Program-made: the position numbers and the translations under genes
Notes under the pieces: generated by a model
What the model saw: the letters and a program-made list of their open reading frames with translations, nothing else
What the model was told of the DNA's origin: nothing
The model's database searches: none
Shown: positions 45,686 to 57,354 of the stretch, in pieces
Layout: the number at the start of each line of letters is the position of its first letter
Position numbering within the stretch: position 1 is the first letter of the stretch
Source: Hermatobates lingyangjiaoensis
Taxonomy: Eukaryota > Arthropoda > Insecta > Hemiptera > Hermatobatidae
Length of the DNA stretch: 64,000 nucleotides
Direction: 5' to 3'
Assembly: GCA_026182355.1 (NCBI GenBank)
Contig: JAPFBL010001928.1
Span: 6,155,501-6,219,500, forward strand

Positions 45686-46298
45686 ATATTTATATTACTT
45701 CCTACACATGAAATTAACCTAGAACCATCATACCAGGCTGAAAAGATTTGACCTAAAACGACAATCCTTATTACTGTATAGAATTCTCGGCAAACACTCA
45801 AAATTGATGTTCCACAACAAAGTGCTGTTATACAAATTATTACTGAGATCAGACTTACGGACTTGAATAATGGGGGTTGTGCAAAACCTTCAAACATCCA
45901 TAAAATACAGTCATTACAATCAAAAATCCTCCGTACTATCGTTAATGCTCTTTATTATAGCATAAATTCACTGGTAATGGTAAAAATTCCATTTATACAA
46001 AATTTAGCCTCTGATCGTTGTAAGATCGTTTCACATCAAACTTTTCTCTCACTCAAATCCACTCGTACAAAACCTTCCTCACCTTCCCAGAATTCCCCAA
46101 GACGCCTCAAGAGAAGATGGCTGAAAGATCTACTGCCAAGATAACCTACTACAACCAAGAAACAAAGTGAAAAGTTAAACCACTGGGTTTGATTCTTTCA
46201 TAATGTGTCTCAAAGCTACTTGCGTTACCCTTACCACATATGCTTATTACGCAAAATATGCATAGTTGTATATTTCAAAATAAAGATCTAAAAAAAAA
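45686..46298 (+). pseudogene. Jockey-clade LINE, 3' end of reverse transcriptase ORF
   Basis: The first frame reads LHMKLT-stop-NHHTRLKRFDLK and then YRILGKHSKLMFHNKVLLYK, and a frameshift near 45860 leads to GGCAKPSNIHKIQSLQSK, ILRTIVNALYY and finally RRLKRRWLKDLLPR with a stop. This order (LTW..H, LLGKHSKL, WGCAKPSN, IQRFQSK..LR.IVNAPWY, RRLKR..P.DL) is the C-terminus of Jockey-like non-LTR retrotransposon polymerases, which copy element RNA at the target site. The key tryptophan of LTW is a stop and the WG before CAKPSN is altered, so it is dead. A 3' UTR and A-tail at 46289-46297 complete a 5'-truncated insertion. Confidence 0.85.
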
Positions 46299-46370
46299 CA
46301 CATAAAATAATAACTGATTGTTAATAACAGAATTGGAAACTGCTCCAACACACCTTTCTAAGCACTATAC

Positions 46371-46431
46371 CTCTTCTGTAGCTTGTGAAGAACTCAATCA
46401 GAGCCTTCTTCTCCTGGAGACGAATCTTCTC
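46371..46431 (-). CDS. Candidate 61-bp internal exon of a host gene
   Basis: On the minus strand a pyrimidine-rich tract ends in TTTTCACAG (46432-46440), followed by 61 bp of balanced composition, then GTATAG (46365-46370) as donor after AGAAGAG. Only one frame is open across the exon; it reads EKIRLQEKKA LIEFFTSYRR, a charged, helical-looking segment. The other two frames hit stops. Codon choice (CTG, CTC, AAG, GAG, TTC) differs sharply from the AT-rich surroundings, which suggests selection. I do not recognise the protein. Neighbouring exons are not found, as expected if introns are long. If real, it implies that this part of the window is intronic. Confidence 0.6.
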
Positions 46432-46439
46432 CTGTGAAA

Positions 46440-46850
46440 ATATTGAAATGATATGTGTCTGTGATCGTTTTTTTTATGTTCTTTTATATCCATGTAAAAG
46501 TAAAAAATAAAGTAAGTAATTCAAAAATTGGATTTCCTTTATAGGGTTCCATCAAATATCCCCTCATTTTTTCTTGTGATTTACTGGAATCCCCTGGTCT
46601 CTTGGTATTCAAACAGTCTGTTTTCAAGAGACATCTCTTTGGTCGTTGAACTCCACAACTGGATATTGGCTTACCAATTTTTAAATGTTCGCCAAATATT
46701 GAAACAGACTTCTTTGAGTACAGTTATCGTAACAGCATAAATAATAACGTTTGTTATTTTACTTTAAATTAATATTATGTTAGTTAAAAATTTTAAACCA
46801 CTCAGCCACTAAAATAAATAAATAAGTACAGTCGTGTCAGACTAGAGCTG
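46440..46850. other. AT-rich stretch next to the exon
   Basis: A 70-codon plus-strand frame (46528-46740) has no family features. Confidence 0.35.
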
Positions 46851-46852
46851 AG

Positions 46853-47158
46853 TTAGGTTAGGTTAGATTACAGTTTCATTCTCACTATGAGAACTCATTG
46901 GCCGAACATTAGCCCTTTGTGATACCACATTGAACATTCTACACTGAGTGGCCTAAACTTTGCCTAACTCAAGTAAATTTAGTGTAGAGATGTTTAACAA
47001 GTACCTGACATCGTAAAACATTTAATGTTCTCTCCGGAGAATAATGTGTTTAGATTTATTCATCTCCCGCGTGAATAATTTGAGAATCAGAGTAGGTATT
47101 GAATCCAAGATCTACCAGCTTAGAGAAGAGCACGTTGTCACTGGGCTAACCTTGAGTC
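46853..47158 (-). repeat. tRNA-derived SINE, near full length
   Basis: Minus strand: A box TAGCCCAGTG (complement near 47135-47145), B-box-like GATTCAATACC (about 47097), body and a tail of TAACCTAACCTAAC (46853-46866). Homologous to 62395-62720. Confidence 0.8.
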
Positions 47159-47159
47159 C

Positions 47160-48475
47160 AAAAGGAAATCAAACACCCTAGTTAATCTCCTGGTAAAAGT
47201 TTGTATTTCTCTGACACTGAACTTCAAGTTTCTTAAGTCTAAATAAACCACAATATGATTTTTTTCCACATAGCCATCATCCCTGGACTATTGGTGGTCT
47301 TTGTCAGAGTTATACCGGAAAAACCTTACTGGATACAGTACTGTAATAGTAATGTAGTAATTGTTTTTCCTTTTGTTTGTAATTCTGATGAGAACTATGA
47401 ATGGTTGACACCTATTTACTAATGTATGTATATAGTCATTGCCTTTCAATGTTATCATTGATGTTTGCTGATATTTATTTCACCTTATGTTGGTCATCAG
47501 CTACAACCAAACAGTCAAAAATACGAATTCAAAACAAGTAAATCCGTCTAAACCTTGAAATCGAATTGTTTCATCATTACTTTGCATTTATACTGAAGCA
47601 AAATATTAAAAGCATCCTATGTAATACAAATGAATTAAAAAACAATTTTAAATACTTAAACACATCATAAATAGTAAAGAAAAGGTAATTGTGAATAGAA
47701 ATGAACTATCCATTAACCAGTGACAAGACGATGAGTTATTACAGAGACCTTTCAATATCAGGGAGTCTACTCCTTGGAATTAAAGGATTTCTAATCACTT
47801 ACATCTGTCTTATAAATTATAGAGTATATGATTAAGAGTCGTGTACAAGTTTGTGAGACTAAGACCTTTCATTCAGTCACAATCCTCGCCAGTCTTAAAC
47901 AGATTGTAGTAAAAAAAAAAAGACGAACATTCACAACTTATAAACTACTTATAAGTCATTTGGAAGTTATTGAGAATGAGTAATTTATAAAAACTTATGA
48001 AAAACGGGTCATTTTGAGTAGAAGAGGTTTTCTAAGACGAAGAAAGAAAAACTGGAGAAATTGTTTTAAATAGAAAAGAAAATATATGGTATTTTAAATA
48101 GTGTGTAGTGATTCTCTAAATAGCCTTCGTTAATTCAGACGCACGTTCTTACTAAATCCCTTCAAATTTACACCAAATCGGATCGTTATTTTATAAACCA
48201 TATTAAACTATGAAAATAAGTATAACAGGGCTATTATTACATGGTTAATAATAAGCTTAGCAACTTATTAGCATTAACTGATAAATTATATTAGTCATTG
48301 TATAATTAAAAAATTTTGTTGTAAAAAGAAATAATATTTATTAAACAAAAGTTAATTTTATTGAGCATAGAAATAATACGTTAAACAGTTATCTATCATA
48401 AGCATTTATACCAAACTTAAGTAAATCTTAATTATAATAACTAATGTTTTCAAAAAAAAATGAATGTAAATTTGT
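47160..48475. other. No gene; decayed family-C phrase near 47300
   Basis: On the minus strand 47295-47312 reads CTCTGACAAAGACC, a family-C remnant. On the plus strand 47389-47415 CTGATGAGAAC...GGTTGACA is hammerhead-like without GAAA. The rest is AT-rich. Confidence 0.35.
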
Positions 48476-48479
48476 TGTA

Positions 48480-48900
48480 AATCTAAAGAGCCATTCCCAG
48501 AAATTATTTTAAAAGTTGCCTTGAGTTATAAGGTGCTAAAATGGTTGTTAGTTAATTGGAGCCACTTTGTGAGACAGTTGTATTGATATATGAGTAAGTA
48601 ATTTCAACTTCAATATTTTTTTTTTTCTTGTAATAATAATAAAGCATTTTTGCCAGTTTTGCAAAACATATTAGTACTTGTGGTTGGGGAATAGGGGGTC
48701 CTACTTTTAATCGTGATAAATTAAAAATTTTGCTTTTGCTTGATTAAAGGTTTGAAATTAACATCTCCAGAAGAACTACCGACAAACAAAGCAATTTCAA
48801 ACTGATCTCTTCTTTGTTTGTTTGTCACATTACACCTGACAGCCACTCGATTCCCTTAAACGTCCAAACTAACCACAGCTTTGTTTCGGTTCGGATGTTT
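48480..48900. other. Two GC-richer patches, possible conserved elements
   Basis: 48480-48570 and 48765-48895 are less AT-rich and non-repetitive. The second has TTTGTTTGTTTGTCACATTAC and ACCTGACAGCC. No coding frame. Confidence 0.2.
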
Positions 48901-48904
48901 TGTT

Positions 48905-49695
48905 ATTTATTTAGAAATTGACCATTTCTCAGATTTTATAAACAATCCAATTAATTATTACCTCAGTTTTTCAATTAACACAAGCCTATAATCATGTTAT
49001 ATTTTTATAATTATAATAATTATTATTATGAATTATGCAAATATGAATATTTCGTTTATTATATCCAATTTTTTAAATACAATGTTATCAATGTTATCCT
49101 TCTGTAGATAAACATGTTGTAGTTTGAATAGCTGTTTAATAACTGTAGTTATTGTCGATATTAATTAATTTCTTATCTAATTACTTTAAGACACGTAATT
49201 ATGTTATCAAATTATCAGTAGACTGTTCTAATGCTTATCATGTCAAGGAGAGCGCTTGTTATATAAATAAAAAGTTTATATAACAATATACAATCAAATA
49301 TATATCTCTGTTTTATACAGTACTTTTATTTATTCTTCTCATTGATCAGTAAAGTAGATTGAATCGGTTTACGTTTACGATATAAATCTTCTGCAACAAA
49401 GAAAGAGCAAACTGCTTAGTGCACTTTCGGCAGAACTAATAATGAATTAGGATCTATTTGTTAAAGCTTAAGTTAGTTTATTTAGTACTCTGTTTTTACA
49501 GTTTTGGCCCCATAAAATAGGAACTGAGTAAACAAAAGAAGTTTAATAACAAAGAATTGTTTAAACAGACAAGAGGTTAGTTAATTTACTGACAGAGATA
49601 TGACTAGTGGAAGAGAACAAGAGTGAGAGGGAGAAAGAGAGATCGCGAGAGACAAGGAGAGAGATGGTAGAAAAATAGAAAAGATAAAAATTAAT
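48905..49695. other. AT-rich stretch, nothing recognised
   Basis: Purine-rich GA-type sequence begins near 49610. Confidence 0.4.
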
Positions 49696-49699
49696 AGTT

Positions 49700-49742
<43 letters not shown>
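49700..49742 (+). repeat. (GA)n microsatellite
   Basis: Nearly pure AG run after an imperfect GAGA region. Confidence 0.95.
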
Positions 49743-49744
<2 letters not shown>

Positions 49745-50955
49745 AAAGAAGACTAAAATGTATAAACCCTCAGTAGGTTTCACCCACAATCACTTTAATA
49801 TAATAGTCGAGTTGAACGTTCAGTTTCCTTCAAGTTTTGCTATTGGTCAGATGATTCTTCATTTTTCTATTTTGCATGCATGGCTTTAAGAATTTCTTCT
49901 TCCTCTTCTGATGTTTTCAGCTGCTGTTGCTTAACACTTTTTTCTTCTTCTGTTATGTTGTCTACAGTTGTCATCTCTAAGGCTTCCATCACATTTGATT
50001 GCACCACTTATCAAAGTCATATTTTTCATGCATACCCCTCAATCTTATCCTGTTGTGATGACTCATGTGTCTCCTTGGAGAGCTATCTCACACCAATATC
50101 CAGTCCCCTGCACTCTTAAGTTTTTCAATCTAAGCATTTAATATTTTCTTCTTTCAGGATCTTTCCAGCCATTTTAACAGCTCTTTTCCGCTACTCCCCA
50201 GTCTGATGCACTCTTCAAACTTATATCTTCCAGACTTCATATCTTCCTGTCCTAATATTTATTTCTTTACCCTGAGAGCTGCCCAATGTAGTTTGCTGTT
50301 TGCCATACTCTCTCAAGTGCATAACTTTATGTCAGGCCTCAATATTTGCCTTCAGTATTCTAATCTTTTGTTTTCACAATTTGGAAAGAAAAGATTTATC
50401 ACTCACATTCGAAAGAAATATGACTCAAGTTCATGACTCTTGTAGTCATATTTCTTCATATGGTTATTTTACTATTTTTTGGTAAATTGATTATCTTGAC
50501 AAATGTTTCACTGATTTTGGCTAGACTTATTCAACACTGAGATGGTTTGAATACTGTTACTAGATTAATTAGTCATTCATTAACAATTAACTCTCTGGTT
50601 GAATTAGTAAATGTAATTACTCAAATGAGGTGTGAATTCCAATCCACCCTGCAGCTGTATTCATTTGCCTGTAAATTTATAATATTTGTATAATTGTTTT
50701 ACCACTATATAATTGTTTTCTGTTCGTCATAGTCTCTTAAATAACGCAGAATTAGATTAGCTATTTGCAAATCCAAAACAGATTTCCAATTTGAAAAAAA
50801 ATAAACTCATATAAATACATTTATTCATACATGCAGTTTTTCAATTTCAACAAACAATATAATATTGTTTTTCTTTTGACTGTAATAATAATTTGAACTA
50901 TGCAATTTGTTAAAAAAATATGTAAAGAATTGCATTTATCTATTTATCTTCAGAT
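49745..50955. other. Moderate-GC segment 49860-50450, unidentified
   Basis: Several overlapping open frames on the plus strand (49880-50119, 50206-50436) are rich in S/C/F. On the minus strand a short GAA-rich run reads as acidic residues. A decayed unclassified mobile element is plausible; I cannot name it. Confidence 0.3.
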
Positions 50956-50961
50956 AACTTA

Positions 50962-52142
50962 TTAAAAATCTAGAGTGACCTACACACAACTTTACTATAA
51001 GTAAGCATAATATTAAACTTCTTGGGTGTATAATACATAATGTTCCATTTAGGCATAATATAAATGACTATATGGGAGATGTTTATTAGCCTTTCATTCC
51101 TGGAGGCAGTACAGATAGTGATTGATCCTCTTATCAACATATATGCTTATTTTTGTATATCACACCACTGATGCATATAACATCATTAGTATAACTGCAG
51201 CACTAATAACATTTTAGAGAAACGAAAGTGTAGACTTTGTATAATGAAAAATCTCTTACAGCAGAACATGGCTTTTGTTCTAATAGCCACTGGATCTCTT
51301 ACACAGTTCATCTGACATCTTTCTACAATGAAATTTAAGACAAAGTCTCCCATTCAAACTTGAATACTCATATATTCCTATTTTGTATGAAAAAAGTCAG
51401 AAGTATGTAAACAAATATCGTTTTAATTTTTAATTTAAGATATACGATAATTTCATTTATTATTTTTCAAATATGGTTTTCATTTTTGAATTATGTTTTA
51501 CAATTTTGGTCTTTTATAAAATTATTATACTGTGAATATTACAGCATTCTAGTGTTTTTTTAAAAAATCAATTTTCTTTCCTCTGACAAAATCATAAAAA
51601 TTCATTTTACTCTGAGAAAGTGTTATCTTTTTCCTGCATGCTGCATTCTAATATAAGGTTGCTGTGAATGTATATTAAGAAAAAATATATCGATAATTAG
51701 CCAGATTTGCATACTCAAATTGAATTCAAAGCCAGCTATTCAGTACAATTTAAAACGTTTAATACTGAAGCTTGACATTTAAAAAAATATTAAATATTAA
51801 AAAACTGGATATTTCTCAAAAACATAGACGTTCTTCTGTAGAACGAAAAAGTTCATTCCACAAACTTTAATATTACCCAAAGATAATGTCATTCATAAGC
51901 ATAAGAAAATCTGCAGCTGATACTAAGTTTTGTAGAATATGGTGCAACATATAAATTGATTAGAGCATTTTGTGAGACAAATCCATCATACCATAGAAAG
52001 CATCAGAAGTTTATGTTAATTTTGGCGTTAATTTTTTACATGTAAGAATATTATTCCTCTTATAACTCATATATGTCACTAAACCATTTCAAATGTTTTA
52101 TTCTAGCTCTAAACATCAATTTTATTTCAGTGGATTCACTTA
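50962..52142 (+). mobile_element. Interspersed repeat R, 5' portion
   Basis: Starts AAAAATCTAGAGTGACC and follows the 9395 copy through AACATGGCTTTTGTTC to TTATTTCAGTGGATTC, with an extra non-matching segment around 51690-51960. It stops where a second R copy begins. Confidence 0.65.
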
Positions 52143-52476
52143 AAAAATCCAAAGTGGCCTCACTCAACTGTACTATAAGTAATTGAATATCAATCTTCTT
52201 GGGTGTATAATACAAAATGTATCATTTAAGCATAATGTAAACATCTAAATGGGAGATGTTTATTAGTCTTTCATTCCTGAGGTAGTACAGATAGTGATTG
52301 ATCGACTTATTAATATATAAGCTTATTTTTTCATATCACACCACTGATGCAAATAATCTCATTAGCATAACTACAACAGTAGTAACATTTTTGAAAAGCC
52401 AAAGTAAAAATTTCTTAATACCGAATAATCTCCTACAAGAGAACATGGCTTTTGTTTAAATAACCAGTGGATTTAT
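52143..52476 (+). mobile_element. Interspersed repeat R, second adjacent 5' portion
   Basis: A second copy begins with AAATCCAAAGTGGCCTC immediately after the first and runs to ACCAGTGGATT. Two 5' ends in tandem suggest nested insertion or a template jump. Confidence 0.65.
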
Positions 52477-52564
52477 ACTAGTTATAAACTAGGTATATAC
52501 TAGGTATACTAGCTATAAATAGCCAGTGCAGGAAAAAAAAAGGGTTAAATATCATCCAATAACA

Positions 52565-52572
52565 CTATAGAA
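52565..52572 (+). repeat. Target-site duplication of the larger hAT, left
   Basis: CTATAGAA; the right copy CCATAGAA (55025-55032) differs at one base. Confidence 0.55.
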
Positions 52573-55024
52573 CCAGGGTGTCAAACTCAAATTAACAGTG
52601 GGCCAAAATTAAGTAGTGAAGTAAACTCACAGGCCAAACTCAATATTTATTGTAAAATTAACTGCAATTGATTTGTAATGTTTAAACTTTCCAAATAGAA
52701 ACAATCTTTAGGTTTGTTTAAACACAGAATTTAGTATTGATTTCTTATTTAAATAAGTTAAATCACATCCTTTCAAGTTATTTTTAAAGTAACCCTTTTT
52801 CAAAGCCAACAAAAAAAGAACCAAAAATAATAATGTCATATAATAAAAATCGAACTATATTAATAGTTATTTATCATATATATATCACAAACGAATATCC
52901 TATAACAATAAACACAACCGTATGTCATAATCGTTTCTTTGTGTTATATATTTCTTTGATATAAAATATATATCACAAACAAACATACAACAAAAATATT
53001 TAAACATCTTGAAGTTCATTAAGTAATCATTAAAATACAACAAATCCATTGTTAACAATTTTAAAATAAAAATAAGTAATAAGAAACCATAAGTAATAAG
53101 TAATGGAGTATAAGTTTCTTTATACTGAATTACTTTTAAAAAGTTCATTTTTTTATTAAAACAAATGCTCAAATAATCAAAATAAAGTTTTAAAAAATCT
53201 ATAAATTAGCGAAATTTGGCAAATTATTTTCGATTTAAATCTTAAATAAACATGATATAGTATTAACTTTTATGTATACAATTTATAACCTATTTGCACA
53301 GAGTATATTTAGAAAAATAGTACTTATATAGTTGTGTTCATATTAGTTTTAATAATAAACATGTAATAATGTTAGAATTATAAACATGACCATATATAGG
53401 AACTATAGTTTCAAAATATGAACAATTTTCAATGATACTAGATACTAGTATTTCAATATATGTATTTTCAATGTACTAGTATTTCAATATATGATACTGG
53501 AGTATGAACCAAAAGTAAGTTTACAGTTACCCAACTCATTTCTTTGCTACATAATGATCTCAATTATAAAACAGGTAATACAGGTAAAAGGAATGGATAT
53601 TAAATTAACATTGGAAGTTGGAAAATGCTGAGCTTGTATGGAGAAGGTAAGAGTAACCATATTTTTAGTCCTGTACTATGTTCTCATATTTTTTCTAAAT
53701 CATTTTTAATTAACGTAATTTTCCAGTATATGATTACTAAGAATGTATTTTATTTATCAATTAAACTAATATGTCAGTAATTAGTAAAATGTTTAATGTT
53801 AAATAAACATCATTACACTGTAAAACCAAATTAATACTAAAAACTGAATTGAAATAGTCAATTATATTAAATATGAAACAACTACAATTATAAAAACAAA
53901 TATAACTATTATTCAATTCAAACTGCAAGAGTAATACATAATATTAAGAAGTAATAACTCCATTAAAATGAAATTTAATTTTCAATTAATGAATTATTTC
54001 AATAATTTATTTCTGACAGGATATTTGTTTAACATTTTGATAAATAACGAGCACATTATTATGTACTTTAAATTAATTTGTCATATTGTATTTGAATATA
54101 GGTATGTATTATTGATTGTAAGATAATTTTTTTTTTAATGAAAGGACGTTAACCTTAACTTGAAGTGGCCATATTGGTTAAACATTATCACTAATAAATT
54201 GGTATCTAATTGTTTTGTTTAAATAATTATTATTGAACAAATTAATTATTAAAAATATGCATACAAATAGTTGCAGAAACTATTGTACTTACTATTTGAT
54301 GAGATAGCCAGGAATATTGTTCTTTTCAGAGAATAATAGCTGATTTGAAAGCGGGACATATATTAGAACACTACCAAGCCGTACTTTCAACTGACAAATG
54401 AAGGCACAATGACTTGCTCATGACGTCACTCAACATCTTTTCAATGACGTCATTCATGAGTTCGCTTAGTCACTTAATATAAAAGGCTATTTTACTTGTT
54501 TTCTTTAAGGAAATATATGGAATGGCTAGGCCATTATTATATATTACTAGACTACCCGTGACTCGTTAGGTCATAGTCTTCACAATTAGCAAATATGTCT
54601 ATTCACTTCTAATTTTTTGGACTAGGCTGAGAGTTATAATCTCACTGGGAAATCATTTAATTCTGTTAAAAAAATAATATCAATGAGCGACTTAAAAATA
54701 CAAGATATCTTTTTGATAAAAACTGGTAGAACACTCAGAAAATAAATTTTGTACCGTTATGCAACAACAATTCTGGCATACTGGTCCAATAGGACTAGTA
54801 AATCCTTGGAGCTAAGCTAGTGAAAAAGGAGCTAGATCTAGCTCCAAAGAGCTAAATTGGCAAAACTGGTTTCGACTCTTCACAAACATACTAACAAAAG
54901 CATTGTGGGATTTGTAGTTTTAGCTGCACGGTATATACCCACAGGCTAGCTAACTTTATATATGCACACCTTATATAATCTTGTGGGCTACATTTGACCC
55001 GCCGGCCTGGCTTTGACAGGTATG
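52573..55024. mobile_element. Larger hAT-type element, no transposase seen
   Basis: The left end CCAGGGTGTCAAACTC is the classic hAT end. The right end, inverted, reads CATACCTGTCAAAGCC (10 of 16 identical). It is flanked by 8-bp duplications with one mismatch. Interior is AT-rich without a transposase frame, so it is non-autonomous or decayed. It contains a promoter-like cluster at 54421-54484. Confidence 0.65.
54421..54484 (+). promoter_or_regulatory. Two CRE octamers and a TATA box
   Basis: Two perfect palindromic TGACGTCA sites (54421-54428 and 54445-54452; 24 bp apart) precede TATAAAA at 54478-54484. CREB/ATF-type factors bind TGACGTCA. The spacing of about 26 bp from the second site to TATA is promoter-like. 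No gene follows that I can recognise, so it may be the element's own promoter or an exapted one. Confidence 0.55.
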
Positions 55025-55032
55025 CCATAGAA
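55025..55032 (+). repeat. Target-site duplication of the larger hAT, right
   Basis: CCATAGAA, one mismatch from 52565-52572. Confidence 0.55.
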
Positions 55033-55039
55033 AGTATTA

Positions 55040-55605
55040 AATTCATCGTTAGAATGGTTATTAGTATATTTTCTTGTTTAGACAAGTTTATATTTGATAG
55101 CTAATGGATTTAATCTTCTTATGTTGTCAGTCAATCATCTGTTCGTTTACCCACCATTCATCATTTTTTTATTAAATATACTTTTTATTTTTTTTTATAA
55201 TTTTTACAGCTCTTCATCCAACCGCACCAATATTCTCACAAATATTCTTACAACACATCGTTTTAAATACATTTACACTAAAAGTAGAACCTAAGTAAAG
55301 AAGCTTTGTTTTATTGACGATAACTCCATTATGATAGTAATAGTAAATATAAATTCCTTTTAAGATATTAACAAATTCGTAAGTCCAATTTATCTGACGA
55401 AAAAATCATCATATATGAATTTGATAACTAGCAAACCAAACTGGTTAAAAAATTTACCAGGAAAATGAATTTGAACATTCAGAGAAAAATATATTTAATG
55501 ATGAAGTACGTTCGATTTGTTAAAATTTACCTACGCCAAGAAATATTTATTGTTTCTTATCTGTTATGATAAATGAAATTTTTACTATCCTGTTAGCAGA
55601 TAATA
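55040..55605. other. AT-rich stretch, nothing recognised
   Basis: No feature supported. Confidence 0.4.
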
Positions 55606-55609
55606 ATTA

Positions 55610-56298
55610 AAAAAAAATCTGCAGTGGCCTATATTCAACTTTACTATAAGAAAACTTAATATCAATCTTCTTGGGTATATAGTATATAATGTCTCGTTTA
55701 AGCATAATGTAAACATCTAAATGAGAGATGTTTATTAGTCTTATTAAATGTGATGTTTATTAAACTGCTAACTCAAGAGTTTTGAAATTTGGGTATTATT
55801 TCTGTGGTTACATTTTGATCTCTTAAACGCACAATTCAATCAGACAACTTTTCAGATTGAATTGTGTAAGTCAAATTTTTTACATTTTATTGAAAAAAAA
55901 AAAATATTTCCTGGAGTTTTAAAAATTTGAGAATTTTTTCGTTTATTGCTTTTGTAGCCTCAAAGATGATGCCAAATTTCAAGACTCTAGAATTAGTAGT
56001 TTAGGAGGGAAAAAATGTTATCTGAAAACAGGTTTTTGGCCAAAAAAATTGACTGTACAGCAGATCTACACTATGAAACCTTTTTTCGTGTAAAATATCA
56101 ATTTGATCCGTCAAAGATTGTGTTTCGTAGCGTAGCCACAAACTTTGGATACATACTCACGCACCCACCCACACATACGCACACAGACATAATCGAAAAA
56201 ACTTCATAAAACGACTTCTAGAACCTTATAACATGTATTCTGTTAAAAGCTCGAGATCGAATTTTTTTCACGATCACTATACTTAGAGTAAAGTAAAA
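55610..56298 (+). mobile_element. Interspersed repeat R, internally deleted copy
   Basis: The start (AAATCTGCAGTGGCC to GAGATGTTTATTAGTC, about 55740) joins to the 3' part (from about 55850 to AGAGTAAAGTAAAA), matching 10500-11006 of the long copy. This copy proves that both ends belong to one element. Confidence 0.7.
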
Positions 56299-56299
56299 A

Positions 56300-57045
56300 G
56301 TATATTATACTTATATATTTTTTCTATTAAATATATAATATTTAATAAATAATAACTCTAACCTCCAGTTAGAGTTCAGGAGGAGTTAATGTAAGAGTTA
56401 ATGACAGTTTAAGGAAAGTAATGATGTTAAAGTACTTCAAGAATCACACGTCTGATTTATGATCAGACAGTACAATGGCTACTACTGCCATATTCAGGTC
56501 GACGAAGAATCCAGAGCTGAACAGCACCAAGACCCCCAAGAGTTCAGGGAGCTTTGAACATCAAAACTGAAGATGCTGAAAGGGACTTTACTAAATACCT
56601 CTCGCAGAGCAATATACAATCGGAAGAGTAGAAACATTGAATATAAATTACAATCTGTATTTGATGAAAGTTTTATAGCCCTTAAATCTTTAAATGGCAT
56701 GATTTCTTTCTAATACCAACTCTAACGAGAGTTTAAAATAATTGTTCACAGACCTTTTAGAAATATTTTAGTTGTCTTAGAATGTATAAGTGCTACTAAA
56801 TTATCTAGATTTTACTCATGCTGGAAAGGGATTGAGGACAAATAAGTTGTCTCACCTGCAAATTTTTATTTATCAAGGACCTTCTGCATCAGACACCAAT
56901 GTCCTTCAGATCTTCAAACACACTAGAGAATTATGAGAGCTAATCATTGGAATAACGCAGGTCTTAGGCTATGATATAAACTTCAAGTCTCTTCTTACTG
57001 CCTGAGTATAATAGAATGACTATAATAATAATAATAATAATAATA
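56300..57045. other. No recognised gene; (ATA)n at 57021-57046
   Basis: 56440-56720 is less AT-rich with a 68-codon minus-strand frame of no known family. Confidence 0.35.
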
Positions 57046-57049
57046 AATG

Positions 57050-57290
57050 TTATCTTATTAGTCTAGTCGAAGGTTCTGTCCGATTAAGATTGTTGTTCCT
57101 TAAGAATAATGTAAATTTCATTTTCTTATTCAAAAAGTTCTTACTTCTGCCTATGAAAAAATTTTAAAATAAAGCCAAAATGTCGGCAACGAGAGTTTGA
57201 TTTTTGAACCTAGAAAATTGACAGAATACCGATTAGGTAATACACCTATTCAATCATACGGACGATATATTATTGAATTTGTTATATATA
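57050..57290 (+). repeat. Family-K element copy
   Basis: Homologous to the minus strand of 4851-5110 (AGTCTAGTCGAAGG, TTCTTACTTCTGC, GCAACGAGAGTTTGATTTTT, ATATATTATTGAAT). The hammerhead region (57145-57185) has lost GAAA. Confidence 0.65.
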
Positions 57291-57354
57291 ATAATATTAT
57301 AAGTAATACTTATTGGAACAAGCTGTTCTTATTAACATAAAGTTTTTTTTTTAA

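Noticed and set aside
46853..46870. TTAGG-like repeats suggesting an interstitial telomere
   Set aside because: They form the tail of a SINE copy; related CCTAACCTAA tails end other SINE copies (24565).
47389..47420. Hammerhead-like CTGATGAGAAC with GGTT
   Set aside because: The GAAA box and cleavage triplet are missing and there is no family partner.
49700..49889. 63-codon frame beginning with repeated R-E
   Set aside because: It is the translation of a (GA)n microsatellite.
52281..52300. TGAGGTAGTACAGATAGTG resembles let-7 microRNA (seed GAGGTAG)
   Set aside because: The same phrase occurs in diverged form in other copies of repeat R (9531, 51108), and no let-7-like hairpin partner is visible; it is repeat sequence.
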